Shown: positions 27,710 through 36,128 of the stretch, piece after piece
Layout: each line of letters begins with the position of its first letter
Position numbering within the stretch: position 1 is the first letter of the stretch
Translations under genes and position numbers: made by a program
From: Mucilaginibacter segetis
Lineage (GTDB): Bacteria; Bacteroidota; Bacteroidia; Sphingobacteriales; Sphingobacteriaceae
Reading direction: 5' to 3'
DNA: 64,000 nt
Assembly (NCBI RefSeq): GCF_016522075.1
Contig: NZ_JAEHFW010000002.1
Span: forward strand, 1-64,000
Notes under the pieces: generated by a model
Told to the model about the DNA's origin: nothing
Databases searched by the model: none
The model's input: the letters and a program-made list of their open reading frames with translations, nothing else

Positions 27710-28395
27710 GTACCACCGAGATCGCTTTTTTTATCGGCCTGTTCGGCAGCGTGCATTGCGTTGGGATGTGCGGACCATTGGCATTTTCCATCCCATCCTT
27801 CCATGCCCGGTGGTGGAGAGTGATCCTGGACAAGGTTATCTACAACATAGGACGGCTCCTTTCTTATACACTGCTGGGCTTTTTGATCGGCTTGCTGGGG
27901 CGGCAGCTCTGGTTGCTGGGTTTGCAGCAGGGGGTCAGCATTATCAGTGGTTTGCTGATCATGGGCGCAGGATTTTCGCGTATCCTGAAGATCCGTTTCA
28001 GTTTAAACCGGCGCTTACAGGCGCTCCTTCAGCCAATGAATAAATTGATCACCTGTGCATTGCAACACCAGGCCGGTCACCTGATCGTTGGTATTCTCAA
28101 CGGTTTTCTGCCGTGCGGATTTGTATACGTCGCGCTGGTAGGCGCCGTCAATACCGGTACACCTGCGGCTTCTGCCGCTTATATGTTCTGGTTCGGGGCA
28201 GGCACCTTTCCACTAATGCTGGCGGCTACAATCAGTACCGGATTTGTCGGGCCTGTCCTGCGCCACCGAATCAACAAGGGCATCCCTTACCTAATGGTTT
28301 GCCTGGGGATCTGGTTCACCATGCGCGGACTTGCCCTGGATATTCCTTATCTCAGTCCTGCCAAACAGGATAGCGGCGTGACCGTCTGCCAATAA
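27706..28395 (+). CDS. TauE/UreH-like membrane protein of the cbb3 operon
   Basis: 229 aa polytopic membrane protein. Cysteine-bearing helices SVHCVGMCGPLAF (residues about 15-27) and NGFLPCGFVYVALVGA (about 128-143) are the hallmark of the TauE/SafE-UreH relatives found in cbb3 operons, thought to help metal delivery to the oxidase. I start at the ATG at 27706 overlapping the ccoH stop; a longer start at 27637 would lie inside ccoH. It ends the cco operon. Confidence 0.85.
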   Translation: MSTTEIAFFIGLFGSVHCVGMCGPLAFSIPSFHARWWRVILDKVIYNIGRLLSYTLLGFLIGLLGRQLWLLGLQQGVSIISGLLIMGAGFSRILKIRFSLNRRLQALLQPMNKLITCALQHQAGHLIVGILNGFLPCGFVYVALVGAVNTGTPAASAAYMFWFGAGTFPLMLAATISTGFVGPVLRHRINKGIPYLMVCLGIWFTMRGLALDIPYLSPAKQDSGVTVCQ

Positions 28396-28501
28396 AGTGG
28401 AACAACAAGGAATTAAAATGTTAAAACATTTAGAGGGCAAGCGGACGTTTAAACACAACTTCAAACTCGTTACTTTACTGAAAATGACAGGTGTAGGAAA
28501 G

Positions 28502-28513
28502 TGACAGCAATCA
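28502..28513. promoter_or_regulatory. FNR/FixK-type site TGACAGCAATCA (adhP operon)
   Basis: Matches TGAY-N4-RTCA. The centre (28507.5) is 55 bp from the -7-like GATATTTG (28559-28566, five of six consensus positions). The next gene starts at 28588. Confidence 0.78.
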
Positions 28514-28587
28514 TTTTTTACAAGTGTTTTGGTCATGGTTCCCGCAGGAGCTTACCGTGATATTTGTTTCATAAAAACTATCAGATC

Positions 28588-28932
28588 ATGGAACAAACGA
28601 TAAGCGCCAACCGCTGGCAAACCCAACGCGGACAAAAGATCAATCTACATACTCTGCACCAAAAATTTAATAATTTCAGCGATAGCCAGGCCGGTAACCG
28701 AACCGCGTGGTTTCTGTTCGCGCTGGTTTTCCAGGGCGTATTGTTTCTGCCGCTGCCAGCAGTACTGATCTATTATTATGATGCCCCCGTGGCTGTATTG
28801 GCCGTGACCCTCGGGCTGTTCTTTGCCAATATCATTGCGGGCATGGGCGGTGCCAGCATACGCACCCTGCTGGGTTTTTTTGCTGCCGGCCTGGTGACAA
28901 ATGTGCTGATGTTCATTTTATTTCTCTTGTAA
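28588..28932 (+). CDS. unknown small membrane protein before adhP
   Basis: 114 aa. The first 45 residues are polar, with glutamine, asparagine and basic residues (NRWQTQRGQKINLHTLHQKF). Three hydrophobic segments follow (about 46-66, 68-88 and 92-114), with a glycine-rich GMGGASIRTLLGFFAAG turn. No family recognised. It is 12 bp upstream of adhP and co-transcribed with it. The start is the ATG at 28588; a TTG 24 bp further upstream is in frame but has no support. Hence it belongs to the low-oxygen regulon. Confidence 0.8.
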   Translation: MEQTISANRWQTQRGQKINLHTLHQKFNNFSDSQAGNRTAWFLFALVFQGVLFLPLPAVLIYYYDAPVAVLAVTLGLFFANIIAGMGGASIRTLLGFFAAGLVTNVLMFILFLL

Positions 28933-28944
28933 AAAATATACGTT

Positions 28945-29979
28945 ATGATACCAAAAACCATGAAAGCTGCGGTGATCCGGGAATTCGGACAACCACTTCA
29001 AATTGAAGAAGTACCTGTTAAGATGCCCATAGATGACCAGATCCTGGTCCGCGTGATGGCTTGCGGCGTATGCCATACCGACCTTCATGCCTGTAATGGA
29101 GATTGGCCGGTAAAACCCAACCTGCCGCTGATTCCCGGCCATGAGGCCATCGGCTATGTGGCAGCTATCGGTGCCCGCGTTACCGGCGTCAAAGAAGGTG
29201 ACATTGTCGGTGTTCCCTGGCTGCACAGCGCCTGCGGCTGTTGTGAATTTTGTATCACCGGCTGGGAAACCCTTTGCGGTACGCAGCAAAACGGCGGCTA
29301 CAGCGTTGATGGTGGATTTGCTGAATACGTACTAGCGGACTCGCGCTATGTGGCCCATTTTCCGGAGGGTATTGACTTCGCTGAAATGGCGCCGATCATC
29401 TGTGCTGGTGTAACCGTTTATAAAGGATTGAAGGAAACCGAAGTGAAACCCGGTGAGTGGGTAGCTATTTCCGGCGTCGGAGGCTTGGGCCATTTGGCGG
29501 TTCAATACGCCAAGGCTATGGGCATGCATGTGGCAGCGATCGACGTATCCGACGAAAAGCTGGCGCTGGCCCGCCAGTTGGGTGCCGACTTGACCGTTAA
29601 TGCACTGAATGGAAATCCGGGTGCCTATTTGCAAAAGCAAGTCGGCGGCATGCATGGCGTGCTGGTGACCGCCGTGTCACCGATTGCCATTGAACAGGGC
29701 ATTTCTGCCCTGCGCCGTAAAGGCACTATCGCCCTGAACGGCCTGCCCAAAGGCAGCTTTGACCTTTCCATATTTGATACCGTGCTGAACCGTTACACCG
29801 TGCGCGGCTCAATAGTGGGTACCCGCAAGGATATGCAGGAAGCCGTGGCATTTGCCGTGGAAGGCAAGGTGAAAGCAACCATTCATAAAGCCAGGCTGGA
29901 AGACATCAATGACGTTTTTGACAAGATGAAAGCAGGGAAGATCGATGGTCGAATTGTGCTGGAGATAGGTCAGCCCTGA
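28945..29979 (+). CDS. adhP: zinc-dependent alcohol dehydrogenase (AdhP-like)
   Basis: 344 aa MDR-family enzyme that interconverts primary alcohols and aldehydes with NAD. Catalytic zinc ligands are in CGVCHTDLH and PGHEAIGY; structural zinc cysteines in CGCCEFCITGWETLC. The Rossmann fold has GVGGLGHLAVQYAKAMG (about 173-189). Length matches AdhP of enterobacteria. It follows the small membrane protein gene and lies in the FNR-type regulon; an alcohol dehydrogenase fits redox balancing when oxygen is short. Confidence 0.94.
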   Translation: MIPKTMKAAVIREFGQPLQIEEVPVKMPIDDQILVRVMACGVCHTDLHACNGDWPVKPNLPLIPGHEAIGYVAAIGARVTGVKEGDIVGVPWLHSACGCCEFCITGWETLCGTQQNGGYSVDGGFAEYVLADSRYVAHFPEGIDFAEMAPIICAGVTVYKGLKETEVKPGEWVAISGVGGLGHLAVQYAKAMGMHVAAIDVSDEKLALARQLGADLTVNALNGNPGAYLQKQVGGMHGVLVTAVSPIAIEQGISALRRKGTIALNGLPKGSFDLSIFDTVLNRYTVRGSIVGTRKDMQEAVAFAVEGKVKATIHKARLEDINDVFDKMKAGKIDGRIVLEIGQP

Positions 29980-30344
29980 ATTCCATAATATGGGAGAGGT
30001 ATTTATTGGCAACCTCAGGACCTGATAGGCCCTCGGTTCGGGATGACAGGAATTACCTGGCTGAATTTTAATGGATCCCCGGATGATTAACATCTCGCCG
30101 CTGGCGTGCCTTGCTTTTGCTTGTCCGGAGCATCATTGTGTCCTTTCGGAGACCCCGCCCCGCTAAGCTTTAGCAGCATATCTGGGGGCAGGAACTTGGC
30201 TCAGTTCGTCCTTTGCAACGGATTGCCTGAAGACGATAGAAGATATCGGCCAGGAATATTTAGCTTACTTCGGCATGGAAGGTGGAGCGCAGAAGCAGTT
30301 GACCGTATGGCTAAAATACAGCCCGGCCCCGAGCTTTTTTCTGC
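29980..30344. other. gap between convergent adhP and hemN with coding-like remnant
   Basis: 365 bp without an intact gene. On the plus strand about 30210-30340, the frame reading DCLKTIEDIGQEYLAYFG then QLTVWLKYSP looks protein-like, but it lacks a start codon with a ribosome site and cannot be matched to a family. It may be the decayed 3' part of a lost gene. Another frame (30106-30348) is open but its composition is not protein-like. Confidence 0.35.
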
Positions 30345-31712
30345 TTAGATCGCCATGCTGAATAACCGGGTAGCCGGCTTGTCCGCCCAAAGACGGGTAT
30401 CAAAGCATAAACAGATATTTCTTAAAAAATGCTTGCCAATTTCCGTAACCCGCAGGCCGTGCTCGGACAAGCTAACCAGCCCATCCTCTTCGAGCGGCTC
30501 CAGCCTTTTCAACGCTTCGGATAGTTCGCCGGCAATCAGTGCAGCATTCCAGCCGGTGTACTGTTTGCACATAATATCGAGAATATGGCGGCGGATCTGC
30601 AGATCATCATTGCTCAGGACATGCCCCTTAAATACCGGCAATTCTCCCTGGTTGACCAAGGACAAATATTCCTCCAATGTTTTGACATTTTGGGCGAAGG
30701 CATACCAGCTATCGCTGATCGAAGAGACGCCTAATCCGACTAGCAGTTGAGTATGCTGCTCGGTATAACCCATAAAGTTGCGGTGCAGCCGACCACCCAT
30801 TTCAGCGGCGAACAGCGCGTCAGCAGGCAGGGCAAAATGGTCCATCCCGATCTCATGGTAGCCGTAACTCAGCAACAAGCTGCGCCCGATCTCTTGCAGC
30901 TTACTTTTTTCTTCCGGTGTAGGAAGGTCCGCTTCCGTAAAACGGCGCTGACCCGGTTTTATCCAGGGCACATGGGCATAACTGTAAAAAGCGATGCGGT
31001 CAGGTTTCAGCCCGGCCACGATATTCATGGTATTGATCAGCCCTTCCAGGTTCTGATGCGGCAGGCCGTAGATCAGGTCGAAATTGATGGACGTGTAACC
31101 AATACTGCGGGCCTGTGTGGTCACCGTCCGTACCTGCTCTACACTTTGGTGCCGGTTGATAATGAACTGTACTCGCGGATCAAAATCCTGTATACCCAGG
31201 CTGAGCCTGCGAAAACCCAGATCAAATAGTGTCTGTAAGTGATTCGCTGTCGTGTTGCCCGGATGGGCCTCAAAGCTAAACTCTGCCTGCGGATGAATCC
31301 AGGCATGATTCAAAATTCCGCTGATCAGCAACCGTAGATTTTCCGGGCTGAAGAAAGTAGGTGTGCCGCCACCGAGGTGCAATTCCCGGATAATCGGTAT
31401 ATCGCCAAATAGTTGCAGGTACAGCGCCCATTCTTTGAGTACCGCATCAATATAAGGTTCTTCTACCCTGTGATTTTTGGTGATGCGGGTATTGCAGCCG
31501 CAATAGGTACAAAGGCTTTCACAGAAAGGCAGGTGTATATATAAGCTGATACCGGACCCGGAATTGCTTTCCTCAAAGGAAAAGCGCACGGAGTCTTCCC
31601 AGCTTGTACAGTCAAAAGTGGTCCCGTCCCAATAAGGCATTGTTGGGTAACTGGTATATCGGGGCACGGGCACATTGTATTTATCGGCTAGTGCATTATA
31701 CTTTTCTTCCAT
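30345..31712 (-). CDS. hemN: oxygen-independent coproporphyrinogen III oxidase
   Basis: 455 aa radical-SAM enzyme that makes protoporphyrinogen without oxygen, needed for heme synthesis at low oxygen (including hemes of the cbb3 oxidase). The radical-SAM cluster motif is CESLCTYCGCN (about residues 64-74), preceded by SLYIHLPF. The GGGTPTFF and SIGIQDF segments and C-terminal HemN domain are present. Its start lies 2 bp after the stop of the 2-hydroxyacid dehydrogenase gene, with which it forms an operon. Confidence 0.95.
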   Translation of the reverse strand: MEEKYNALADKYNVPVPRYTSYPTMPYWDGTTFDCTSWEDSVRFSFEESNSGSGISLYIHLPFCESLCTYCGCNTRITKNHRVEEPYIDAVLKEWALYLQLFGDIPIIRELHLGGGTPTFFSPENLRLLISGILNHAWIHPQAEFSFEAHPGNTTANHLQTLFDLGFRRLSLGIQDFDPRVQFIINRHQSVEQVRTVTTQARSIGYTSINFDLIYGLPHQNLEGLINTMNIVAGLKPDRIAFYSYAHVPWIKPGQRRFTEADLPTPEEKSKLQEIGRSLLLSYGYHEIGMDHFALPADALFAAEMGGRLHRNFMGYTEQHTQLLVGLGVSSISDSWYAFAQNVKTLEEYLSLVNQGELPVFKGHVLSNDDLQIRRHILDIMCKQYTGWNAALIAGELSEALKRLEPLEEDGLVSLSEHGLRVTEIGKHFLRNICLCFDTRLWADKPATRLFSMAI

Positions 31713-31714
31713 TA

Positions 31715-32755
31715 TCAGTGCTTTAATTCGGAAACCCCTTCTTGTACAACAAGGTTAGTTTTGCAGATTTGGCCGCAGGCACAGGATTTGCCCACACATT
31801 TATTTTGCTGCCAAAGGTCCAGGCTGCGGATGGTCTGGTCAGCGATCTGCTGGAGCGCTTCCTTAGTCAGGTAAGCCTGGTGCGGGGTAACGAGCACATT
31901 GACGTGTTGGAGCAACTGTAACAGTAACGAATCTTTGACAGGATCGTTACTGTGGTTCTCGAAGAATAACCCTTTTTCGAATTCATAAACATCCAGACCG
32001 AGGTAGCCGATCTTTCTTTCTTCCAATGCGGCCAGTACATCAGCTGTTTGCAGCAACTGCCCGCGGGAGGTGTTGATCAGCATCACGCCCGGCTTCATCA
32101 GCTGTAACGAGGCACTATTGATTAGGTAACGGGTTTCATCCGTTAATGGTACATGAATAGAAATGATATCCGACTGTCGGTAAAGCTGCTCCAGGGAAAC
32201 AGGCTTGACATACCGGAAGTTACGCGGGAACTTTTCATCATAAGCGATCAGCTGGCAGCCTAAGCCATGATAGATGGATGCAGTCGCCTGCCCGGTGTTG
32301 CCCATGCCGATGATGCCAACGGTCTTGCCTGCAAAATTAAAGCCGACGAGGTCATCATTGCGGAAATCAAAATCATGGGCGTGATGGTCGGCTTTAACGA
32401 TCTGTCGGTTCAGCGCGAAGGCAAGTGCTACGGCATGTTCCGCGATCGCCTGGGGCGAATAGGACGGCACACTGGCCAGCTTGATGCCAAAGGCCGCCGC
32501 GGCCGCTTTGTCAATATGATCCGTACCTGCCGAGCGCGTAACGATATAACGTACCCCCAGACAGGCCAGCTTCTCCACCACCGGTGCAGAAACATCGTCG
32601 TTGGTAAACACGATCACCGCATCCTTGCCACTGGCATACAGTGCTGTATCAATAGACAGGGGGTTGGATATCAGGGTGATATCGTGCTTCTTCTGGTTAG
32701 CCTTTGCCAGGTATTCTTTTTCAAACGGCTTAATACTGAATGCGACTGCTTTCAT
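31715..32755 (-). CDS. D-2-hydroxyacid dehydrogenase (lactate dehydrogenase-like) with cysteine-rich tail
   Basis: 346 aa NAD-linked dehydrogenase of the D-lactate type. The nucleotide-binding GIIGMGNTGQATASIY, the NTSRGQLLQT segment and the catalytic triad region (Arg in ITRSAGTDHID, Glu in VYEFEKG, His in VTPHQAYLT) are visible. I start at the ATG at 32755 (MKAVAFSIKPFEKEYL), not at 32776. Unusual: the last 26 residues carry NKCVGKSCACGQICK, four cysteines in a metal-site-like spacing that such enzymes normally lack. It is first in the operon with hemN and has an FNR-type site 77 bp upstream. Pyruvate reduction fits fermentation. Confidence 0.9.
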   Translation of the reverse strand: MKAVAFSIKPFEKEYLAKANQKKHDITLISNPLSIDTALYASGKDAVIVFTNDDVSAPVVEKLACLGVRYIVTRSAGTDHIDKAAAAAFGIKLASVPSYSPQAIAEHAVALAFALNRQIVKADHHAHDFDFRNDDLVGFNFAGKTVGIIGMGNTGQATASIYHGLGCQLIAYDEKFPRNFRYVKPVSLEQLYRQSDIISIHVPLTDETRYLINSASLQLMKPGVMLINTSRGQLLQTADVLAALEERKIGYLGLDVYEFEKGLFFENHSNDPVKDSLLLQLLQHVNVLVTPHQAYLTKEALQQIADQTIRSLDLWQQNKCVGKSCACGQICKTNLVVQEGVSELKH

Positions 32756-32826
32756 CGATTTGTTTATTTCAAACAAAATTACCCGAATGTAGCACCCGTG
32801 GGAATGAGCGGAGTCAACTCAAAATA

Positions 32827-32838
32827 TGATGTGTATCA
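32827..32838. promoter_or_regulatory. FNR/FixK-type site TGATGTGTATCA (dehydrogenase-hemN operon)
   Basis: Matches TGAY-N4-RTCA, overlapping the last bases of the regulator gene. Centre 32832.5; the perfect -7 element TAATTTTG lies on the minus strand at 32774-32781, 55 bp between centres. Confidence 0.82.
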
Positions 32839-33888
32839 GTTTTTCATTTTAGCCAGTTTCTCTGGTTCCAGGACCGTGATCAGGCTGCCTTTCTTCTCGA
32901 TAAGGCCCTCATCCTTGAAGTCAGACAAGGTTCGGCTGACCGTTTCGGTGGCCATGCCCGCCATCGCGGCCAGGTCCTCGCGGGTGATCTTGAATCCATT
33001 CTTATCGCCGGAAGGTTGACGATACAGCCGCATCATGGCCTCAGCCATACGCTTGCGCACAGAATGATAGGCCAGTTGCATCAGCTGCTCTTCCTTTTCG
33101 CGGATGTTGTCTGCCAGCAGCTTGATAAACTCGCGGCCGACCTCCGGAGAGGCGTGCAGTAATTGCTCCAGCTGGTCACGCGGGATCATGCAAAGCGAGC
33201 AATCTTCCAGCGCGGTAGCAGTGTCGGTATAGGGCTCATTGGTCAGCATGGCGTGGATGCCCAGGTACTCATCATTGCTGTAGATGCCGGTCATCAGTTC
33301 ACGGCCGTCCTCTGCCAGCCGGATGGTTTTCACCTTCCCGCTCAGTACCAGGTATAGCCCCGCGCCCTTATCACCATCATAATAGATGACCTGCCCCTTT
33401 TTGAACAGGCGGCTCTTACGTTCCTGGATGATCTTCTTCAGTTCCGCCAGCCCATCATTCTTGGAGACCAGGTTACCCAGGGAATCCAGGGAGCGGCTGT
33501 AAAAATGCTGGTGCACCTCTTTTTTCTTCAGGCGGCTTTCGATCGCATTCAGCAGGTCGAGGTCGTCAAAAGGTTTGGTCAGATAATCGTCCGCGCCCAT
33601 TTCCATCCCTTTGCGCAGGTCCACGCGTTCGGCTTTGGCCGTCAGGAAGATAAAAGGGATCGCCGCCGTTTCAGGGTTCTTATGCAGGATATGCAGCACC
33701 CCGTAACCATCCAGTTCCGGCATCATGATGTCACACAGGATGATATCAGGCAAATGGGTGGTGGCCAAGTCAACGCCGGCTTTCCCATTGGCGGCCTCGT
33801 ACACTTCGTAGCCAGCCAGGCCAAGTATCTCCACGACATTCTCGCGAATGTCGTTGTTATCTTCAATGATCAGTACTTTCTTTTTCAT
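32836..33888 (-). CDS. response regulator fused to Crp/Fnr-type transcription factor
   Basis: 350 aa, three parts. (1) Receiver domain, residues 1-122, with acceptor D53 (LCDIMMPE) and K105 (LTKPFDD). (2) Cyclic-nucleotide-like effector barrel, about 148-262 (RLFKKGQVIYYDGDKGAGLYL, VLSGKVKTIRLAEDG). (3) HTH_Crp domain, about 275-340, with recognition helix TETVSRTLSDF: E315, S318 and R319 are the E-x-x-S-R triad that FNR and FixK use to read TGA half-sites. No N-terminal cysteine cluster, so it is not an oxygen-labile iron-sulfur FNR. It overlaps the sensor kinase gene by 4 bp. A phosphorylated receiver driving FNR-like DNA binding merges FixJ and FixK functions; this is inference. Confidence 0.93.
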   Translation of the reverse strand: MKKKVLIIEDNNDIRENVVEILGLAGYEVYEAANGKAGVDLATTHLPDIILCDIMMPELDGYGVLHILHKNPETAAIPFIFLTAKAERVDLRKGMEMGADDYLTKPFDDLDLLNAIESRLKKKEVHQHFYSRSLDSLGNLVSKNDGLAELKKIIQERKSRLFKKGQVIYYDGDKGAGLYLVLSGKVKTIRLAEDGRELMTGIYSNDEYLGIHAMLTNEPYTDTATALEDCSLCMIPRDQLEQLLHASPEVGREFIKLLADNIREKEEQLMQLAYHSVRKRMAEAMMRLYRQPSGDKNGFKITREDLAAMAGMATETVSRTLSDFKDEGLIEKKGSLITVLEPEKLAKMKN

Positions 33889-35072
33889 ATTAATGGAATG
33901 GTGATCTTAAATAAAGTGCCCTGGTTAACGTCGCTCTTGAAAGCGATCTCGCCATTCATCAGGTGGGTATAGCGGGAAACAATATTCAGGCCCAACCCCG
34001 TACCAGGGATGTTACCCGTGTTATGTGCCCGGAAAAATGCTTCGAACAAATGCTTCTGGTCCGCTTCCGGAATACCGATGCCATTATCCCGGATCGTGAT
34101 AACACAAGACTTATCGTTAATTTCTGTATTGAACTCGATAAAAGTGTTCTCGCCCGAATACTTGATGGCATTACCGATCAGGTTGATCACACAGTTTTTT
34201 ATCAGGTTCGGGTCAAGGTTAACCATGCTGAGTGTACCGGTATGCTGATAAATGATGGTCTGATTTTGCTTGGCGACCAGTTGCAGTTCTTCGGTCATTT
34301 CCTCGGACATTTTGACCAGATCAAAAAACTGTCTTTTAGCTTCCACCTTCCCGGCCTCCAGTTTTTCCAGCGACAGAAAGTCGTTGAGGATATTGGTCAG
34401 GTTGCCCACCGAGTTCTTGATCTTGGCGACATGCTTGCTGATATTGGCATTGTCAAAAGGCTGGGCATATTTCTCGATCAGTGACGATGAAAGCTGGATA
34501 GCACTTAGCGGCGTCCGGAATTCATGCGAAGCCATTGATACAAAGCGGCTCTTCAGTTGCCCCAACTCCTTTTCCTTTTCCAGGGAAGAGCTAACTTCTT
34601 CCTTGGCCTGCTGCAAGTCCTGAATAGCATCTTTCAGATTTTGCGTCCGGTTCTCCACCAGTTCTTCCAGATGCGCGGCATATTCTTTCAATTGTTCTTC
34701 CGCTTCCTTCTCACGCGAAAGGTCATGGATAAACCCGGTATAGATCTTCCGGTCCGCGAAAGGGACTTCGCTGACCCCTAAACGGAAGGGGAATATGGAG
34801 CCATCCTTACGCAGGCCTTTAACTTCACGGCCAATACCGATAATATGCGGCTCGCGCGTACGCTGGTAGCGTTCAATATATTCGTCGTGCTGGTTCCTAT
34901 CAGGGGGCGGCATCAAAACGGATACATTTTTACCGATGACCTCTTCCGGGCTGTACTGGAACAACTTACAGGCTGCCGGGTTGATCGTCTCAATGTGACC
35001 GCTCTCATCGATGGTGATGATCCCATCGATCGCATTTTCTATAATTGCTTTTAAGAGTGCGGCGTTTTCCAT
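33885..35072 (-). CDS. soluble FixL-like PAS heme sensor histidine kinase
   Basis: 395 aa, no membrane segment. A PAS domain (residues about 5-125) matches the FixL heme-PAS: H62 is at the place of the proximal heme ligand (H200 of Bradyrhizobium FixL), and R68, H76, I77 and R82 correspond to R206, H214, I215 and R220 (segment PHIIGIGREVKG). A coiled coil follows (130-172), then HisKA with SHEFRTPLS (H183) and HATPase with NLIGNAIKYS, RDNGIGIPE and GTGLGLN. The residue numbering is from memory of FixL. It pairs with the receiver-FNR fusion gene that starts 4 bp before its stop, and its own promoter has an FNR-type site at 35159. Confidence 0.9.
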   Translation of the reverse strand: MENAALLKAIIENAIDGIITIDESGHIETINPAACKLFQYSPEEVIGKNVSVLMPPPDRNQHDEYIERYQRTREPHIIGIGREVKGLRKDGSIFPFRLGVSEVPFADRKIYTGFIHDLSREKEAEEQLKEYAAHLEELVENRTQNLKDAIQDLQQAKEEVSSSLEKEKELGQLKSRFVSMASHEFRTPLSAIQLSSSLIEKYAQPFDNANISKHVAKIKNSVGNLTNILNDFLSLEKLEAGKVEAKRQFFDLVKMSEEMTEELQLVAKQNQTIIYQHTGTLSMVNLDPNLIKNCVINLIGNAIKYSGENTFIEFNTEINDKSCVITIRDNGIGIPEADQKHLFEAFFRAHNTGNIPGTGLGLNIVSRYTHLMNGEIAFKSDVNQGTLFKITIPLI

Positions 35073-35158
35073 GTCGTGATCCGGTATTGCTAATGATATT
35101 TACCACAAATATTGCGAATAAGGATCACAAAAAATATAATATCATTCAGTTAAAAAAG

Positions 35159-35170
35159 TGACCAGCGTCA
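35159..35170. promoter_or_regulatory. FNR/FixK-type site TGACCAGCGTCA (sensor kinase operon, minus strand)
   Basis: Matches TGAY-N4-RTCA. Its centre (35164.5) is 55 bp from a -7-like AATATTTG on the minus strand (35106-35113); the kinase starts at 35072. This suggests that the regulator activates its own operon. Confidence 0.72.
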
Positions 35171-35229
35171 TTTTTTGTAAGGTGATGCCACCAGCCATGA
35201 AAAAAGTTGACCATCAGCAGGTTTATTAC

Positions 35230-35241
35230 TGACGGTCATCA
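35230..35241. promoter_or_regulatory. FNR/FixK-type site TGACGGTCATCA (LOG gene)
   Basis: Matches TGAY-N4-RTCA. Its centre (35235.5) is 33 bp from the -7-like AAACTTTG (35265-35272) on the plus strand. The LOG gene starts at 35299. Confidence 0.72.
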
Positions 35242-35298
35242 TGTTACCGGCCTGTTAAATGTCCAAACTTTGTATAACCATCCCCCAAATCAGTACTA

Positions 35299-36030
35299 AT
35301 GGACCAAACCGCAATTAATACCGAGATCAAATTTCTGGCCGGACCGCAGTCCCGCCTGAAAGAACTGCAATTTACTTTCGAGACAATGCTGGATCTGATC
35401 CGCGGATTCCGTGGACTGCATTTTCTGGGCCCCTGTATCACTGTTTTCGGTTCGGCTCGCTATAAAGAGGACCATCCTTATTATGAACTGACCCGAAAAG
35501 CGGCCGGCGAATTCGCCCGCCTGGGTTTTACCATCCTGACCGGCGGCGGACCCGGACTAATGGAGGCGGCAAACCGCGGGGCCAAAGAGGTCGGCGGCAG
35601 GTCCGTCGGCTGCAATATCCAACTGCCCGTAGAGCAGGCTCCCAATCCCTATCTGGATAAATGGGTCTACATGAAGCATTTCTTCCTCCGCAAGGTGCTG
35701 CTGGTCAAATATTCTTTCGCCTTTATCGTCATGCCCGGCGGATACGGTACCCTGGATGAGTATTTCGAAGCGCTTACCCTCATCCAGACCCGTAAGATCA
35801 AAAATTTTCCGGTCATTATCTTCGGTACGACTTACCATGAAGAACTATTGCAGCATATTCGGGTCATGCAAAAAGATGCGACCATCAGCGAGGAGGATAC
35901 ACGGCTTTTTCTGGTAACCGACGATATTACGGAAGCGGTGGAATATATCCGCGAAAAAAGCGTCCGGGAGTTTGGCCTCAAACCGGAGGAGCGCCGCAAA
36001 CCGCTGCGCTGGCTGTTCGAAAAGGACTAA
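35299..36030 (+). CDS. LOG-family protein (TIGR00730 type)
   Basis: 243 aa. The LOG motif PGGYGTLDEYFEALTL (about residues 149-164) and the nucleotide-binding GSARY, GGGPGLMEAANRGA are conserved. LOG proteins are 5'-monophosphate phosphoribohydrolases that release cytokinin-like bases or recycle nucleotides, often of unknown role in bacteria. It has an FNR-type site upstream and the CoA enzyme gene follows, so it is part of the low-oxygen block. Confidence 0.9.
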   Translation: MDQTAINTEIKFLAGPQSRLKELQFTFETMLDLIRGFRGLHFLGPCITVFGSARYKEDHPYYELTRKAAGEFARLGFTILTGGGPGLMEAANRGAKEVGGRSVGCNIQLPVEQAPNPYLDKWVYMKHFFLRKVLLVKYSFAFIVMPGGYGTLDEYFEALTLIQTRKIKNFPVIIFGTTYHEELLQHIRVMQKDATISEEDTRLFLVTDDITEAVEYIREKSVREFGLKPEERRKPLRWLFEKD

Positions 36031-36043
36031 GACTGGCCGGAAA

Positions 36044-36055
36044 TGACAAGGATCA
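36044..36055. promoter_or_regulatory. FNR/FixK-type site TGACAAGGATCA (CoA hydrolase/transferase)
   Basis: Matches TGAY-N4-RTCA. Its centre (36049.5) is exactly 55 bp from the perfect -7 element TATTTTTG (36101-36108). This also places the real start of the gene after 36108, at 36129. Confidence 0.82.
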
Positions 36056-36128
36056 TAACACCGGTTGTTCCGCATCAGTATTTATGAACACCTGGCAAGC
36101 TATTTTTGACTACCCTAATATTATTCAA

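Noticed and set aside
28416..28431. Hairpin AAATGTT-AA-AACATTT after the cco operon as terminator
   Set aside because: A/T-only stem without a following T run; too weak to call.
30106..30348. Plus-strand ORF of 80 aa before hemN
   Set aside because: The reading frame is out of step with the more protein-like frame in the same DNA, and has no ribosome site.
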